NCBI RefSeq assembly: GCF_022695595.1
Contig: NZ_CP074380.1
Coordinates: forward strand, 7,654,501 to 7,718,500
Length of the DNA: 64,000 nt
Direction of reading: 5' to 3'
Origin: Streptomyces sp. MST-110588
GTDB lineage: Bacteria; Actinomycetota; Actinomycetes; Streptomycetales; Streptomycetaceae
Both the position numbers and the translations under genes were made by a program. The notes below the pieces were generated by a model that saw only the letters and a program-made list of their open reading frames with translations, ran no database searches and was not told the origin of the DNA. This document shows, in pieces, positions 35,244 to 43,703 of this stretch; within the stretch, counting starts at the first letter, position 1, and each line of letters opens with the position of its first letter.

Positions 35244-36767
35244 CTAGAAGAAGCCGAGCTTCTTCGGCGAGTACGACACCAGGAGGTTCTTCGTCTGCTG
35301 GTAGTGGGCCAGCATCATTTTGTGGGTTTCGCGTCCTATGCCGGACTGTTTGTAGCCGCCGAAGGCGGCATGGGCGGGGTAGCTGTGGAAATTGTTGACC
35401 CAGACCCGGCCGGCTTGGATGGCGCGGCCGGCGCGGTAGGCGGTGGAGCCGTCGCGGGTCCAGACGCCTGCGCCGAGGCCGTAGAGCGTGTCGTTGGCGA
35501 GGGTGATGGCTTCGTCGAAGTCGGTGAAGGGGGTGACCGCCACGACCGGGCCGAAGATTTCTTCCTGGAAGACGCGCATGTCGTTGGTGCCTTCCAGGAT
35601 GGTCGGGCGGACGTAGTAGCCGCCTTCCAGTTCGCCTCCGAGTTCGGCGCGGGTGCCGCCGGTCAGGACGCGGGCGCCTTCCTTCTGGCCGATGTCCAGG
35701 TAGGAGAGGATCTTTTCCAACTGGTCGTTGGATGCCTGCGCGCCGATCATGGTGTCGGTGTCCAGAGGGTGGCCCTGGATGATCTGTTCCGTACGGGATA
35801 CGCCGGCGTTGAGGAAGTCCTGGTAGTGGCCGCGCTGGATGAGGGCGCGGGAGGGGCAGGTGCAGACTTCGCCCTGGTTGAGGGCGAACATGGTGAAGCC
35901 TTCCAGGGCCTTGTCGTAGAAGTCGTCGGCGGCGGCCGAGACGTCGTCGAAGAAGAGGTTGGGGCTCTTGCCGCCCAGTTCGAGGGTGACGGGCTTGAGG
36001 TTCTCCGAGGCGTACTGCATGATCAGGCGCCCGGTCGTGGTCTCGCCGGTGAACGCTATCTTGGCCACCCGTGGGCTGGAGGCCAGCGGGCGTCCGGCCT
36101 CCGCGCCGAAGCCGTTGACGATGTTGACGACGCCCGGCGGCAGCAGGTCGGCGATCAGGCTCATCCAGAAGTGGACGGAGGCGGGGGTCTGTTCGGCGGG
36201 CTTGAGGACGACGGCGTTGCCCGCGGCGAGGGCCGGGGCGAGCTTCCAAGTCGCCATGAGGACGGGGAAGTTCCAGGGGATGATCTGGGCCACGACGCCG
36301 AGCGGCTCGTGGAAGTGGTACGCGACGGTGTCCTCGTCGATCTCCGAGAGGCTGCCTTCCTGGGCACGGAGGGCGCCCGCGAAGTAGCGGAAGTGGTCGA
36401 TGGCGAGCGGGATGTCGGCGGCCAGGGTCTCCCGTACGGGCTTGCCGTTCTCCCAGCTCTCGGCGACCGCGAGGGCCTGGAGGTTCTCCTCCATGCGGTC
36501 GGCGATCCGGTGGAGGACCAGGGCCCGCTCGGCCGGGGCGGTACGGCCCCAGGCGGGGGCGGCGGCGTGTGCGGCGTCCAGCGCGCGCTCCACGTCCTCG
36601 GCCGTGCCGCGCGCGACCTCGGTGAAGGGCTGTCCGTTGACCGGGGTGGGGTTCTCGAAGTAGCCGCCCTTGGCGGGCGGGACGTAGGCGCCGCCGATCC
36701 AGTGGTCGTAGCGGGGCTGGTAGGACATCACGGCGTCGGCGGACCCGGGGCTGGCGTAGCGAGGCAT
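35244..36767 (-). CDS. Aldehyde dehydrogenase (AldB/ExaC-type acetaldehyde dehydrogenase)
   Basis: The protein has 507 residues ([20 protein letters not shown]). NAD-binding and catalytic signatures are all present: [30 protein letters not shown] with the general base Glu, and [13 protein letters not shown] with the nucleophilic Cys. The C-terminus [20 protein letters not shown] is typical of the AldB/ExaC group, which oxidises acetaldehyde to acetate with NAD. A start at the internal Met ([10 protein letters not shown]) is possible. It is monocistronic and flanked on one side by the integrase relic. Confidence 0.9.
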   Translation of the reverse strand: MPRYASPGSADAVMSYQPRYDHWIGGAYVPPAKGGYFENPTPVNGQPFTEVARGTAEDVERALDAAHAAAPAWGRTAPAERALVLHRIADRMEENLQALAVAESWENGKPVRETLAADIPLAIDHFRYFAGALRAQEGSLSEIDEDTVAYHFHEPLGVVAQIIPWNFPVLMATWKLAPALAAGNAVVLKPAEQTPASVHFWMSLIADLLPPGVVNIVNGFGAEAGRPLASSPRVAKIAFTGETTTGRLIMQYASENLKPVTLELGGKSPNLFFDDVSAAADDFYDKALEGFTMFALNQGEVCTCPSRALIQRGHYQDFLNAGVSRTEQIIQGHPLDTDTMIGAQASNDQLEKILSYLDIGQKEGARVLTGGTRAELGGELEGGYYVRPTILEGTNDMRVFQEEIFGPVVAVTPFTDFDEAITLANDTLYGLGAGVWTRDGSTAYRAGRAIQAGRVWVNNFHSYPAHAAFGGYKQSGIGRETHKMMLAHYQQTKNLLVSYSPKKLGFF

Positions 36768-36935
36768 GGGGCGGTCTTCCCATCGTCGGATCGGGGTGCG
36801 TACGCCGATGGTGCTCTTGCGGGCGTGGGGCGTAAAGGCCCCGTCGCTGTCATGTGGGTGGGGGAGGGGGCGATCAGGTGCGCCCTTGCGTGCGCCCGGA
36901 ACCGTACGTCCGGGGAAGCGCGGCCGGGACGGGGG

Positions 36936-37943
36936 TCACGGCTCTCCCGCTTTGAGTGTCAGCCCGTCGGCGACGATCAGGTCGGAGGTCACCAGGGCCT
37001 GCTCGGCGTTCACGTTCGTCATGTAGACGAACGGCGGGACGACCGGCGGCACGGGCAGGGTGTCCGGGGTGAAGGTCAGGCAGATCAGTCCTTGCAGACA
37101 GCCGCTGAACTTGGTGAGGTACAGCGTTACATTGCCGCTGAGGTTGAGGTTCTTGGCGCCGAGGCCGAGCTGCGGGCCTTGGCCGTCACGGGTCCGCAGC
37201 CGGTAGTCGGTGAGGGAGGCGGCCTTCATCCGGAGCACCATCGCCTTGACCGGGCCACGGGCGGTCTGCACCTCCGTGACGCCGGCCAGGAGGAAGCCCT
37301 GCGGTGCGAACCTCGCCGTGGTCACCGTCGGCGGGACGGCCGCGGCGGTGATGCCGGCCGCCTGCGCGGGCGCGGCCGGGGTCCCGACGGCTGCCAGGAG
37401 GACGACCGGCAGTGCGACGGCCAGGGATTTGCTGCCGGTGGGGCCGGTGGGGCTGTCGGGGCTACCAGGGGGGTTCGTTTGGCTGGCTTCGGCGGTTCGG
37501 TGTCCGGTTCCGTTCTCGTGCGCGCTCCCGTTTCCGGTTCCGGCTTTCTGCTCGTCGCGTACGGGAGTCCAGCCGAACCCCATGGCGCCGCCCGCGATCC
37601 CCAGGCCCATGCCCACCAGGAAGCCGCCCAGATTGGTGGCCGCGAAGGAGAGCACCGACAGGATCAGCGCGTTGACGCTCACGTAGTGGTGCGCGGCCGG
37701 CTTCCACCACAGGAACAGCCCGGCCACGATCAGGGCCAGCCCGATGCCCAGCGCGGCCAGGCCGCCGAGCCCCAGGCTGACCAGGACCGTCAGCGGGGAC
37801 AGTGGTACGAGCAGCATCTCGGCGCCGCCCAGTACGAGCAGCAGCCCGGCCCAGAACGGCCGGGTCCGCCGCCACCCGCGCAGTGCCGCCCGCTGCCGAG
37901 GCCAGGGCAGCGCGCGATCCAGCCACCCGGCGGTCAGAAGCAC
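36936..37943 (-). CDS. DUF6114-type membrane protein
   Basis: The protein has 335 residues from GTG 37943, overlapping the upstream gene by 10 bp. Three or four hydrophobic segments lie in the N-terminal 130 residues (RPFWAGLLLVLGGAEMLLVP, VNALILSVLSFAATNLGGFL). A Gly/Ser/Thr-rich linker, another hydrophobic stretch (SLAVALPVVLLAAVGTPAAP) and a C-terminal extracytoplasmic-looking domain follow. It belongs to a Streptomyces family known only as DUF6114 and normally paired with DUF6230. Function unknown; the pair is probably an envelope complex. Confidence 0.75.
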   Translation of the reverse strand: MLLTAGWLDRALPWPRQRAALRGWRRTRPFWAGLLLVLGGAEMLLVPLSPLTVLVSLGLGGLAALGIGLALIVAGLFLWWKPAAHHYVSVNALILSVLSFAATNLGGFLVGMGLGIAGGAMGFGWTPVRDEQKAGTGNGSAHENGTGHRTAEASQTNPPGSPDSPTGPTGSKSLAVALPVVLLAAVGTPAAPAQAAGITAAAVPPTVTTARFAPQGFLLAGVTEVQTARGPVKAMVLRMKAASLTDYRLRTRDGQGPQLGLGAKNLNLSGNVTLYLTKFSGCLQGLICLTFTPDTLPVPPVVPPFVYMTNVNAEQALVTSDLIVADGLTLKAGEP

Positions 37944-38548
37944 TTCTTGCCGCCGAGGCTCACGTTCAGCCGCAGCCCCTTGAGGCGGAAGTTGCCGCCG
38001 GTGGCCGACCAGGCGTGCGACTTGACGCCGGCGACCTCGACGTTCCCGGCCTGGAGCCCGAACTTGCCCTTCTCACCCCTGACGCCGGGCACCTGGTCGA
38101 GGGTGGAGGCGTCCCGGCCGATCTGGGCCGTGCCGAAGCGGGCGTCGCCCACCAGGTCCTCGGCGTCGATGACGAGGTTGTCGGCGGTCACCGTACCGGC
38201 GTCGCCGCCCGCCGTGAGCTTGAAGACCACTGTGCCGAGCGGGGTGTCCACCTCGGCGGCCTGGCAGATGTCGCTCAGTTCCGCCTTGCCCAAGCCGAGC
38301 AGCGAGACCGGGTGGCCCTTGCCGCCCGCGTCACGGTCGGTCTCGACGTACGAGGCCAGTCCCTGGCTGGTCAGCTTGCCGGAGGTGACCTGGAAGTGGG
38401 TGCCCGATACGGCGAAGGAGGCGGCCAGCGCGCCTTCGGCCATCACCGAGGCCATCGCCGCGACCGCCAGGACCGCGGGAAGGGCCACCACCGCGGTCTT
38501 CTTCCACGCCGTTCTGCCCTGCGGCAACGGCCGGCTCTTCTTGCTCAC
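37934..38548 (-). CDS. DUF6230-family exported protein
   Basis: The chosen start is GTG 38548 (VSKKSRPLPQGRTAWKKTAV), with GGGGAGGA upstream, giving 204 residues. The N-terminal hydrophobic anchor or signal is VVALPAVLAVAAMASVMAEG. A beta-rich extracytoplasmic domain follows and ends in a GGKKCF tail with a single late Cys. It is the first gene of the pair with DUF6114. It is divergent from the TetR gene, the likely regulator. Function unknown. Confidence 0.78.
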   Translation of the reverse strand: MSKKSRPLPQGRTAWKKTAVVALPAVLAVAAMASVMAEGALAASFAVSGTHFQVTSGKLTSQGLASYVETDRDAGGKGHPVSLLGLGKAELSDICQAAEVDTPLGTVVFKLTAGGDAGTVTADNLVIDAEDLVGDARFGTAQIGRDASTLDQVPGVRGEKGKFGLQAGNVEVAGVKSHAWSATGGNFRLKGLRLNVSLGGKKCF

Positions 38549-38574
38549 TGTTTCCTCCCCGGGGCAGCGATGGA

Positions 38575-38695
38575 ACGGCCGCGAGCGCGCGGCCGTGGAC
38601 GAGTGCGAGCGCGCAAGGGAAGTGCTGTGTCGAGCCGCTACGGGGTGAGGGCGCGGGTGGCGTGGCTCTGCCATACTGCGCCAGACCCGTGGCAG
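38575..38695. promoter_or_regulatory. Divergent promoter region of DUF6230 and TetR genes with dyads
   Basis: There are two inverted repeats. ACGGCCGCG/CGCGGCCGT at 38575-38596 would form a hairpin in the DUF6230 leader. CTGCCA/TGGCAG at 38668-38695 lies beside the TetR start and could hold its operator. Neither the -10 nor the -35 can be set firmly. Confidence 0.35.
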
Positions 38696-38714
38696 TTGGA
38701 GACTAGGGCTGATT

Positions 38715-39371
38715 TTGAATAATAGTCAACAGCGCGGACCGCTCGTCCCGCCGGCCGCCCGCACCTCCGCGCGCTCGCAGGCACGTCGCGGCGAACTCAT
38801 CGCCATCGGCCGGAAGTTGTTCGCCGACACCTCCTACGACGCGCTGTCCATGGACGACATCGCCCGCCAGGCCGGTGTCGCCAAGGGCCTGATCTACTAC
38901 TACTTCAAGAACAAGCGCGGGTATTACCTGGCCATCATCGAGGACTCCGTCGCCGAACTGGTGCAGCGCGCCGGCAGCACCCATGATCTGCCACCTGCCG
39001 AACGCGTGCAGCGCACCATCGACGGCTATCTGCGGTACGCCCAGCACCACCAGGCCGCCTACCGGGCGATCGTCACGGGCGGGGTGGGCTTCGACGCGGA
39101 GGTCATGGCCATCCGCGACGAGGTACGCGAACGGCTGCTGGTCACCATCGCGCACGCCGCGTGGAGCCGTACGGACGTGCCGCCGCTGGCCCGTACGGCG
39201 CTCATCGGCTGGCTCTCCAGCGTCGAGGGCGTCACGCTCGACTGGATCGCCCGGCGGGAGCTGGAGCGCGGGACGGTCGCTGCGCTGCTCGTACGCGGGC
39301 TGGGTAATACGCTGCGGCTGATCGAGGAGTTCGAGCCGCGGTGTCCGGCGCCGCCGTACCCGGGGCTGTGA
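38715..39371 (+). CDS. TetR-family transcriptional regulator
   Basis: The protein has 218 residues. The helix-turn-helix is at residues 25-70: RRGELIAIGRKLFADTSYDA, LSMDDIARQAGVAKGLIYYY, FKNKRGYYLAI. The C-terminal ligand/dimer domain is helical. The start is TTG 38715, because no ATG/GTG precedes the HTH. GGAG lies about 12 bases upstream. It is divergent from DUF6230/DUF6114, which it probably represses. The final codons (PGL-stop) lie inside a 20-bp tandem repeat. Confidence 0.82.
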   Translation: MNNSQQRGPLVPPAARTSARSQARRGELIAIGRKLFADTSYDALSMDDIARQAGVAKGLIYYYFKNKRGYYLAIIEDSVAELVQRAGSTHDLPPAERVQRTIDGYLRYAQHHQAAYRAIVTGGVGFDAEVMAIRDEVRERLLVTIAHAAWSRTDVPPLARTALIGWLSSVEGVTLDWIARRELERGTVAALLVRGLGNTLRLIEEFEPRCPAPPYPGL

Positions 39372-39416
39372 CCGCGTACCCGGGGCTGTGGCCGCGCGCC
39401 GGGGGCTGTGGCCGCG
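39357..39416. repeat. Three tandem 20-bp repeats across the TetR stop codon
   Basis: Units start at 39357, 39377 and 39397. The core GGGCTGTG-A/G-CCGCG is shared, and the units differ at one to four positions. The TetR TGA is inside the first unit. A 20-bp period is not a codon multiple, so expansion would not disturb the protein. Confidence 0.75.
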
Positions 39417-39667
39417 CACCGGCGCCGGCGATCCGGGCGTGGGCAGGGCTCGGCGGCCGAGGGCCGACGGCCGGGCTCGATGGCCGGGGTCGGGTTTCGG
39501 ACGTCCGGGCGAAAGACCTGCCTTGGTGGTGTGAAGCGGCATCAGCGGGTAGGCGCACGTCCATGCCCCGCCCGGACCGGTGTGTGCGAGAGGGTCCGGG
39601 GCGTCCCGTCCGGCTCGGGCCGGGACGCGAGGGGCACCCGGCGACGGGCAACGCCGGGGGACATGGG

Positions 39668-39703
39668 CGGGCCGCCGCCGTGAGTGATCACGACGGCGGC
39701 CCG
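39668..39703. terminator. Bidirectional terminator between TetR and the chitinase relic
   Basis: CGGGCCGCCG (39668) pairs with CGGCGGCCCG (39694), and the loop side adds CGTG/CACG. It sits between the convergent TetR gene and the chitinase remnant. Confidence 0.7.
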
Positions 39704-39728
39704 TGTCCTGGGCCGTCCGGCCCGTCCG

Positions 39729-40432
39729 CTACCGGATGGCCTCTTCGATGCCCGTTTCGTACGTGTCCGGTGCCGCGCCGTTCGCCGTACCGCCCGGCGT
39801 GGACCGGGTGACGCCCTTCCGGTCGCGCCCGTAGAAGCCAAGGCCCAGCAGCAGCTTGCCGGGTGGAATGCCCGCGCCCGTCAGCTTCTTGACCGTGGAG
39901 GTGGTGTCGGAACCGGCCTTGGTTATGCCGTTGTAGGAGGTCGGCGGTGAATGCGGGGCCGGCTTGCGCAGTTGGTTGACGTTGCCGCGCAGCGCGCCGG
40001 CGTCCCAGGTGTCCGCCTTGCCGTCGACGCTCCGGTCGGCGGTGTACGCCTTGTCGTGGTCGGCGTAGGCGTCACCGATGGTGCATCTGCCGCTCTGGCC
40101 GTTGCCGAACGCGTAGTTGATGTGGGTGAGCCGGTCGGCCGATTCGGAGGTCCAGATGGCCTTGACAGGGTAATTGCGTCCGTACACACCCCAGTTGGTG
40201 AAGTCGCCGACCACCTTGCCGCCCGCCGCCGACGGCGCGGGGCGCAGGGAGTCGGCAGCCGGTGCGGCGGGCGCGGGCGCTCCGGAAGAGGTGGGGCGGG
40301 GGCCGGCGTCCGGCCGGGGGAGGAGGCGGCGGCCGGGCCGGTGAGCAGCGCGCCGGCCAGTGCCGTCGTACGCACCGAGGTCGTCGTGGGCAGGAGGCGG
40401 CGCCACGCGCGCCTTTGGAGGACGGGGAGCAT
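39729..40432 (-). pseudogene. Degenerate GH18 chitinase with the catalytic centre deleted
   Basis: The start ATG 40432 has GGAGGAG upstream and encodes a signal peptide (MLPVLQRRAWRRLLPTTTSV). After one missing base in the Pro/Ala linker, the GH18 start follows: VVGDFTNWGVYGRNYPVKAI, LTHINYAFGNGQSG, ADTWDAGALRGNVNQLRK. The next residues, PAPHSPPTSYNGI, belong far downstream in the family, so roughly 110-130 residues, including the D-x-x-D-x-D-x-E catalytic motif, are missing. GKLLLGLGFYGRDRKGVT is present, but the protein stops at EEAIR, short of the usual end. It cannot hydrolyse chitin. Streptomyces coelicolor, as I recall, has an intact chitinase D at this place in the gene order. Confidence 0.85.
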
Positions 40433-40785
40433 GTCATCTCCTCCGAGGGGACCGAAGGGAAGAAGCGGGGGAATGTGCCCTTGAATTGGCATGAACGCGT
40501 TGAGTGTTGCCGGAAGGTGAGAGGTCCAGACGGCTCGGTCAATGGTCCGGACCAATTTTCCGGCCGCGGTGTTCCTTCGGCGGCAGCCCTCGCGATCATG
40601 ATCGAACCGGTGGCCGAACAGTGACGTCAGGCCCCGGATCGGGCATACTCCTAGCGCCACAGCCGCAGGTCATGGCCCTTCGCGACCCGGCGGGAGATGA
40701 TCGGCTGAGCATCACGGAAACCGGCGGCGGCGCCCTACCCCCAGCGCACGCTGCCGCAGCGCCCGACAGGGAGGAGAGCGCCGCC

Positions 40786-41958
40786 ATGACCGAATACGGC
40801 CCCCGGCCGGTGGACCGCAGGCTGCCCACGGAAGAAGCCCGCGATCTGTTGTCGCTCGTACGCGACCTCGCCGAGCGGGAAATCGCGCCCGTAGCCGCCG
40901 AGCAGGAAGAAGCAGGGCATTTCCCCCGCGACACCTTCAAACTCCTCTCGGAATCGGGCCTGCTGTCCCTCCCGTACTCCGAGGAGTTCGGTGGCGGGGA
41001 GCAGCCCTACGAGGTCTACCTCCAGGTCCTGGAAGAGCTCGCCGCCGCCCGGCTCACCGTCGGCCTCGGCGTGAGCGTCCACACCCTCGCCTGCCACGCG
41101 CTCGCCGGTTACGGCACCAAGGAGCAGCGCGCCGAACACCTCCCCGCCATGCTCGGCGGCGGCCTCCTCGGCGCGTACTGCCTCTCCGAGCCCTCCTCCG
41201 GGTCCGACGCCGCGTCGCTGACCACCCGCGCCACCCGCGACGGAGACAGTTGGACCATCAACGGCACCAAGGCGTGGATCACCCACGGCGGCATCGCCGA
41301 CTTCTACACCGTCCTGGCCCGTACGGGCGGCGAGGGCGCCCGCGGCATCACCGCCTTCCTCGTCCCCGGTGACGCGGAGGGTCTGAGCGCGGCGGCACCC
41401 GAGCGCAAGATGGGCATGAAGGGCTCGCCCACCGCCCAGTTGCACTTCGACGGCGTACGGGTTCCCGACGCGCGCCGGATCGGCGAGGAGGGCCAGGGCT
41501 TCAGCATCGCCCTGTCGGCACTGGACTCCGGACGGCTGGGCATCGCCGCCTGTGCCATCGGCGTCGCCCAGGCCGCCCTGGACACGGCGCTGGCCTACAC
41601 CGCCTCGCGTCGGCAGTTCGGCCGGCCCGTCGCCGACTTCCAGGGCCTGCGCTTCCTGCTGGCCGACATGGCCACCCAGATAGAGGCGGGCCGCGCCCTG
41701 TACCTCGCCGCCGCCCGGCTGCGCGACGCCGGCGCTCCCTTCTCCAAGGAAGCGGCCATGGCCAAGCTCTTCTGCACCGACACCGCGATGCATGTCACCA
41801 CCGACGCCGTCCAGCTCCTCGGCGGATACGGCTACACCTTGGACTTCCCCGCCGAGCGCTACATGCGCGAGGCCAAGGTGCTGCAGATCGTCGAGGGCAC
41901 CAACCAGATCCAGCGCATGGTCATCGGCCGCCACCTCGCCGGGCCCGAGACCCGCTGA
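40786..41958 (+). CDS. Acyl-CoA dehydrogenase
   Basis: The start is ATG 40786 (MTEYGPRPVDRRLPTEEARD), with GGGAGGAGAG upstream, giving 390 residues. The family signatures are AYCLSEPSSGSDAASLTTRA (FAD-binding) and QLLGGYGYTLDFPAERYMRE (C-terminal helix), followed by VLQIVEGTNQIQRMVIGRHL. The catalytic base is the Glu of IVEGTNQIQ. It oxidises an acyl-CoA at alpha-beta and passes electrons to ETF. Chain-length specificity is unclear. It may be linked to the downstream pair, since related APH-like kinases occur with acyl-CoA dehydrogenases, but 490 bp of regulatory-looking DNA separates them. Confidence 0.9.
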   Translation: MTEYGPRPVDRRLPTEEARDLLSLVRDLAEREIAPVAAEQEEAGHFPRDTFKLLSESGLLSLPYSEEFGGGEQPYEVYLQVLEELAAARLTVGLGVSVHTLACHALAGYGTKEQRAEHLPAMLGGGLLGAYCLSEPSSGSDAASLTTRATRDGDSWTINGTKAWITHGGIADFYTVLARTGGEGARGITAFLVPGDAEGLSAAAPERKMGMKGSPTAQLHFDGVRVPDARRIGEEGQGFSIALSALDSGRLGIAACAIGVAQAALDTALAYTASRRQFGRPVADFQGLRFLLADMATQIEAGRALYLAAARLRDAGAPFSKEAAMAKLFCTDTAMHVTTDAVQLLGGYGYTLDFPAERYMREAKVLQIVEGTNQIQRMVIGRHLAGPETR

Positions 41959-42240
41959 CGGAGGCGCCGCACCGCCGCCCGGCCCTTGCCGTCGCCCGGT
42001 TCGGGCTGTCGCTCGGTTTGTGCCGTCGCTCGGCTGCTCATGCTGTCATCCGCACCGCGCCGGTCTCGGCACGGCCGGTCCCGGTGTGAGGGCAGGTGGC
42101 AGGGCGCGGCCCGGCCGGCCGGTCCCCGCGGGGTGCGCGCTGCGGGTGCCGGGCCCGGCATGGATGCGGCGGGTCGTCGAAGCCTGTCGGGGTGAGTCCG
42201 GCACGTCCGGTCGTGGCGGCCGTCATGATTCTTCCGGTCC

Positions 42241-42300
42241 CTGTACGTACCCTCTGTACGTACTCCCTGTACGTACCCCCTATAGGTACCCCCTGTACGG
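42241..42300. repeat. Five tandem 13-bp repeats with a GTACGTAC core (iteron-like array)
   Basis: CTGTACGTAC occurs at 42241, 42254 and 42267. A variant CTATAGGTAC is at 42280 and a half-copy CTGTACGG at 42293, all spaced exactly 13 bp, with C-rich spacers. The core GTACGTAC is self-complementary. The array lies 150 bp upstream of the GTG at 42450. A 13-bp period does not fit coding DNA. A multi-site regulator binding array or a simple repeat expansion is possible. Confidence 0.8.
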
Positions 42301-42359
42301 GGCGGAGGACCTGGCGGGCGGCGGGGAGCCGGTACCGGGGGTGGTCGCGCGGGCGCCAC

Positions 42360-42374
42360 CTGACGTACCGTCAG
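42360..42374. promoter_or_regulatory. Palindromic operator candidate upstream of the 42450 operon
   Basis: CTGACGTACCGTCAG is a perfect palindrome with arms CTGACG and CGTCAG around TAC, 75 bp upstream of the GTG start. The arm sequence TGACG-CGTCA is typical of TetR-family operators in actinomycetes. Confidence 0.55.
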
Positions 42375-42449
42375 CTTCGCCGCCGGGACCGTGCACCGGG
42401 CGCGCAGCCCGGTCGCGTCCCGGACGATCCGCGCGCCCAGGAGGCCCCC

Positions 42450-43703
42450 GTGACCGACCGCCCGATCGCGCTCGACGAATACCCCGTCCACCAAGTCCCG
42501 CTGTCCATGCGGCAGGTCGCCACCGGTGACCGCAACGCCTATGACCGCTGCATCTTTCACGTCATGGACCACGCCGGCCGTGCGCTGCTGATCGTGGGCC
42601 TCGGCGTCTACCCCAACACCGGTGTGATCGACGCCTATGCCACTCTCCGGCTGGGCGCGCACCTGCATGCCGTACGAGCCTCCGACGCCCTGAGCGATGA
42701 CCGGATGAGGCTGGCCGTCGGTCCCCTCACCATCGGTGTCGAGGAGCCGCTTCGGCGGCTGCGGCTGCGCTGCGCGCCCGATCCGCGGGACCCCGACGGC
42801 TTTTCGTGCGATGTCGTATGGGACGCGGCCTTTCCCGCCGTATGGGAACCCCATCACACCCAGTACCGCGGCGGCCGGCTCGTCCTGGAGGGGCGCCGGT
42901 TCGTCCAGGCGGGGAGCTGTAGCGGCGTCATCCGGGCCGCCGGGCGGGAACTGGCCGTCACGGCGGGGGAGTGGACCGGTACCCGGGACCGCAGTTGGGG
43001 GGTACGGCCCATCCCGGGGGAGGAGGGCGGACGGGCCGAGCAGGAGTCGCGCCCCGAAGGGTTCCACTGGATCTGGTGCCCGGTGCGCTTCGAGGACCGT
43101 TTCGTCATGGTCGTCGTACAGGAGGACGCGGACGGTCATCGCACGCTCAACGAGGCGCTGTCCGTACGGAACGGCGCCCGCGACGTCCAACTCGGCTGGC
43201 CGCACGCCGACATCACCTACCGGCCCGGCACCCGGCAGCCCGAGCGCGCCGTCATCCACCTCACCGAGCCGGTCCCCGGACCGGCCCGGGGCCGGTCCGC
43301 CCGCACCCCCGTGGAGCTGACCGCCGAGATCCTGGTCTCCTCCCCGCTGGCCGTCGGCGCCGGATACCCGCCGGCCGAGGACTGGCAGCACGGCACCTGG
43401 CGCGGCCGTGGCTGGACGGACCGCCGCACCTACGATCTGTCCGACCCCGCCGCGTACCCACTGGCCGCGTACGGCGTCACCGATCACGCCGCCCGCTTCA
43501 CCCTCGGCGACCGCGTCGGACACGGCATCTTCGAACACGGCAGCTTCGGCCGCCACGACCCCAGCGGCTTCACGGGCTACGACGACCCGGGCCGCCCCGT
43601 CGCAGCCGACCCGGCCGCGCCCGGCCCGGCCGGTGCCGATCCAGCCGCGCCCGGTCCGGCCGCCCCCGAACCAGCCGGCGAGAACGGCGAGGTACCGTCA
43701 TGA
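42450..43703 (+). CDS. Uncharacterised protein in an operon with an APH-like kinase
   Basis: The start is GTG 42450 (VTDRPIALDEYPVHQVPLSM), with AGGAGG five bases upstream, giving 417 residues. It is beta-rich and soluble. Segments such as CIFHVMDHAGRALLIVGLGV, FEDRFVMVVVQEDADGHRTL and RDRSWGVRPI recall the two-domain lipocalin-like AttH/CrtC fold, and similar proteins carry DUF labels in databases. The last 45 residues are a Pro/Ala linker-like tail. It overlaps the kinase start (ATGA). Such pairs may act on lipophilic or CoA-linked substrates; the reaction is not known to me. Confidence 0.7.
   Translation: MTDRPIALDEYPVHQVPLSMRQVATGDRNAYDRCIFHVMDHAGRALLIVGLGVYPNTGVIDAYATLRLGAHLHAVRASDALSDDRMRLAVGPLTIGVEEPLRRLRLRCAPDPRDPDGFSCDVVWDAAFPAVWEPHHTQYRGGRLVLEGRRFVQAGSCSGVIRAAGRELAVTAGEWTGTRDRSWGVRPIPGEEGGRAEQESRPEGFHWIWCPVRFEDRFVMVVVQEDADGHRTLNEALSVRNGARDVQLGWPHADITYRPGTRQPERAVIHLTEPVPGPARGRSARTPVELTAEILVSSPLAVGAGYPPAEDWQHGTWRGRGWTDRRTYDLSDPAAYPLAAYGVTDHAARFTLGDRVGHGIFEHGSFGRHDPSGFTGYDDPGRPVAADPAAPGPAGADPAAPGPAAPEPAGENGEVPS

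Noticed and set aside
34944..38648. Very long plus-strand open frame opposite the aldehyde dehydrogenase and DUF6114/6230 genes
   Set aside because: It is antisense to well-supported genes with family motifs. Long antisense frames are expected at this GC content. Only the first part overlaps a real relic (integrase).
42241..42300. Possible CRISPR array
   Set aside because: Units are 13 bp with 3-bp spacers and no unique spacers or cas genes nearby. It is a tandem repeat.
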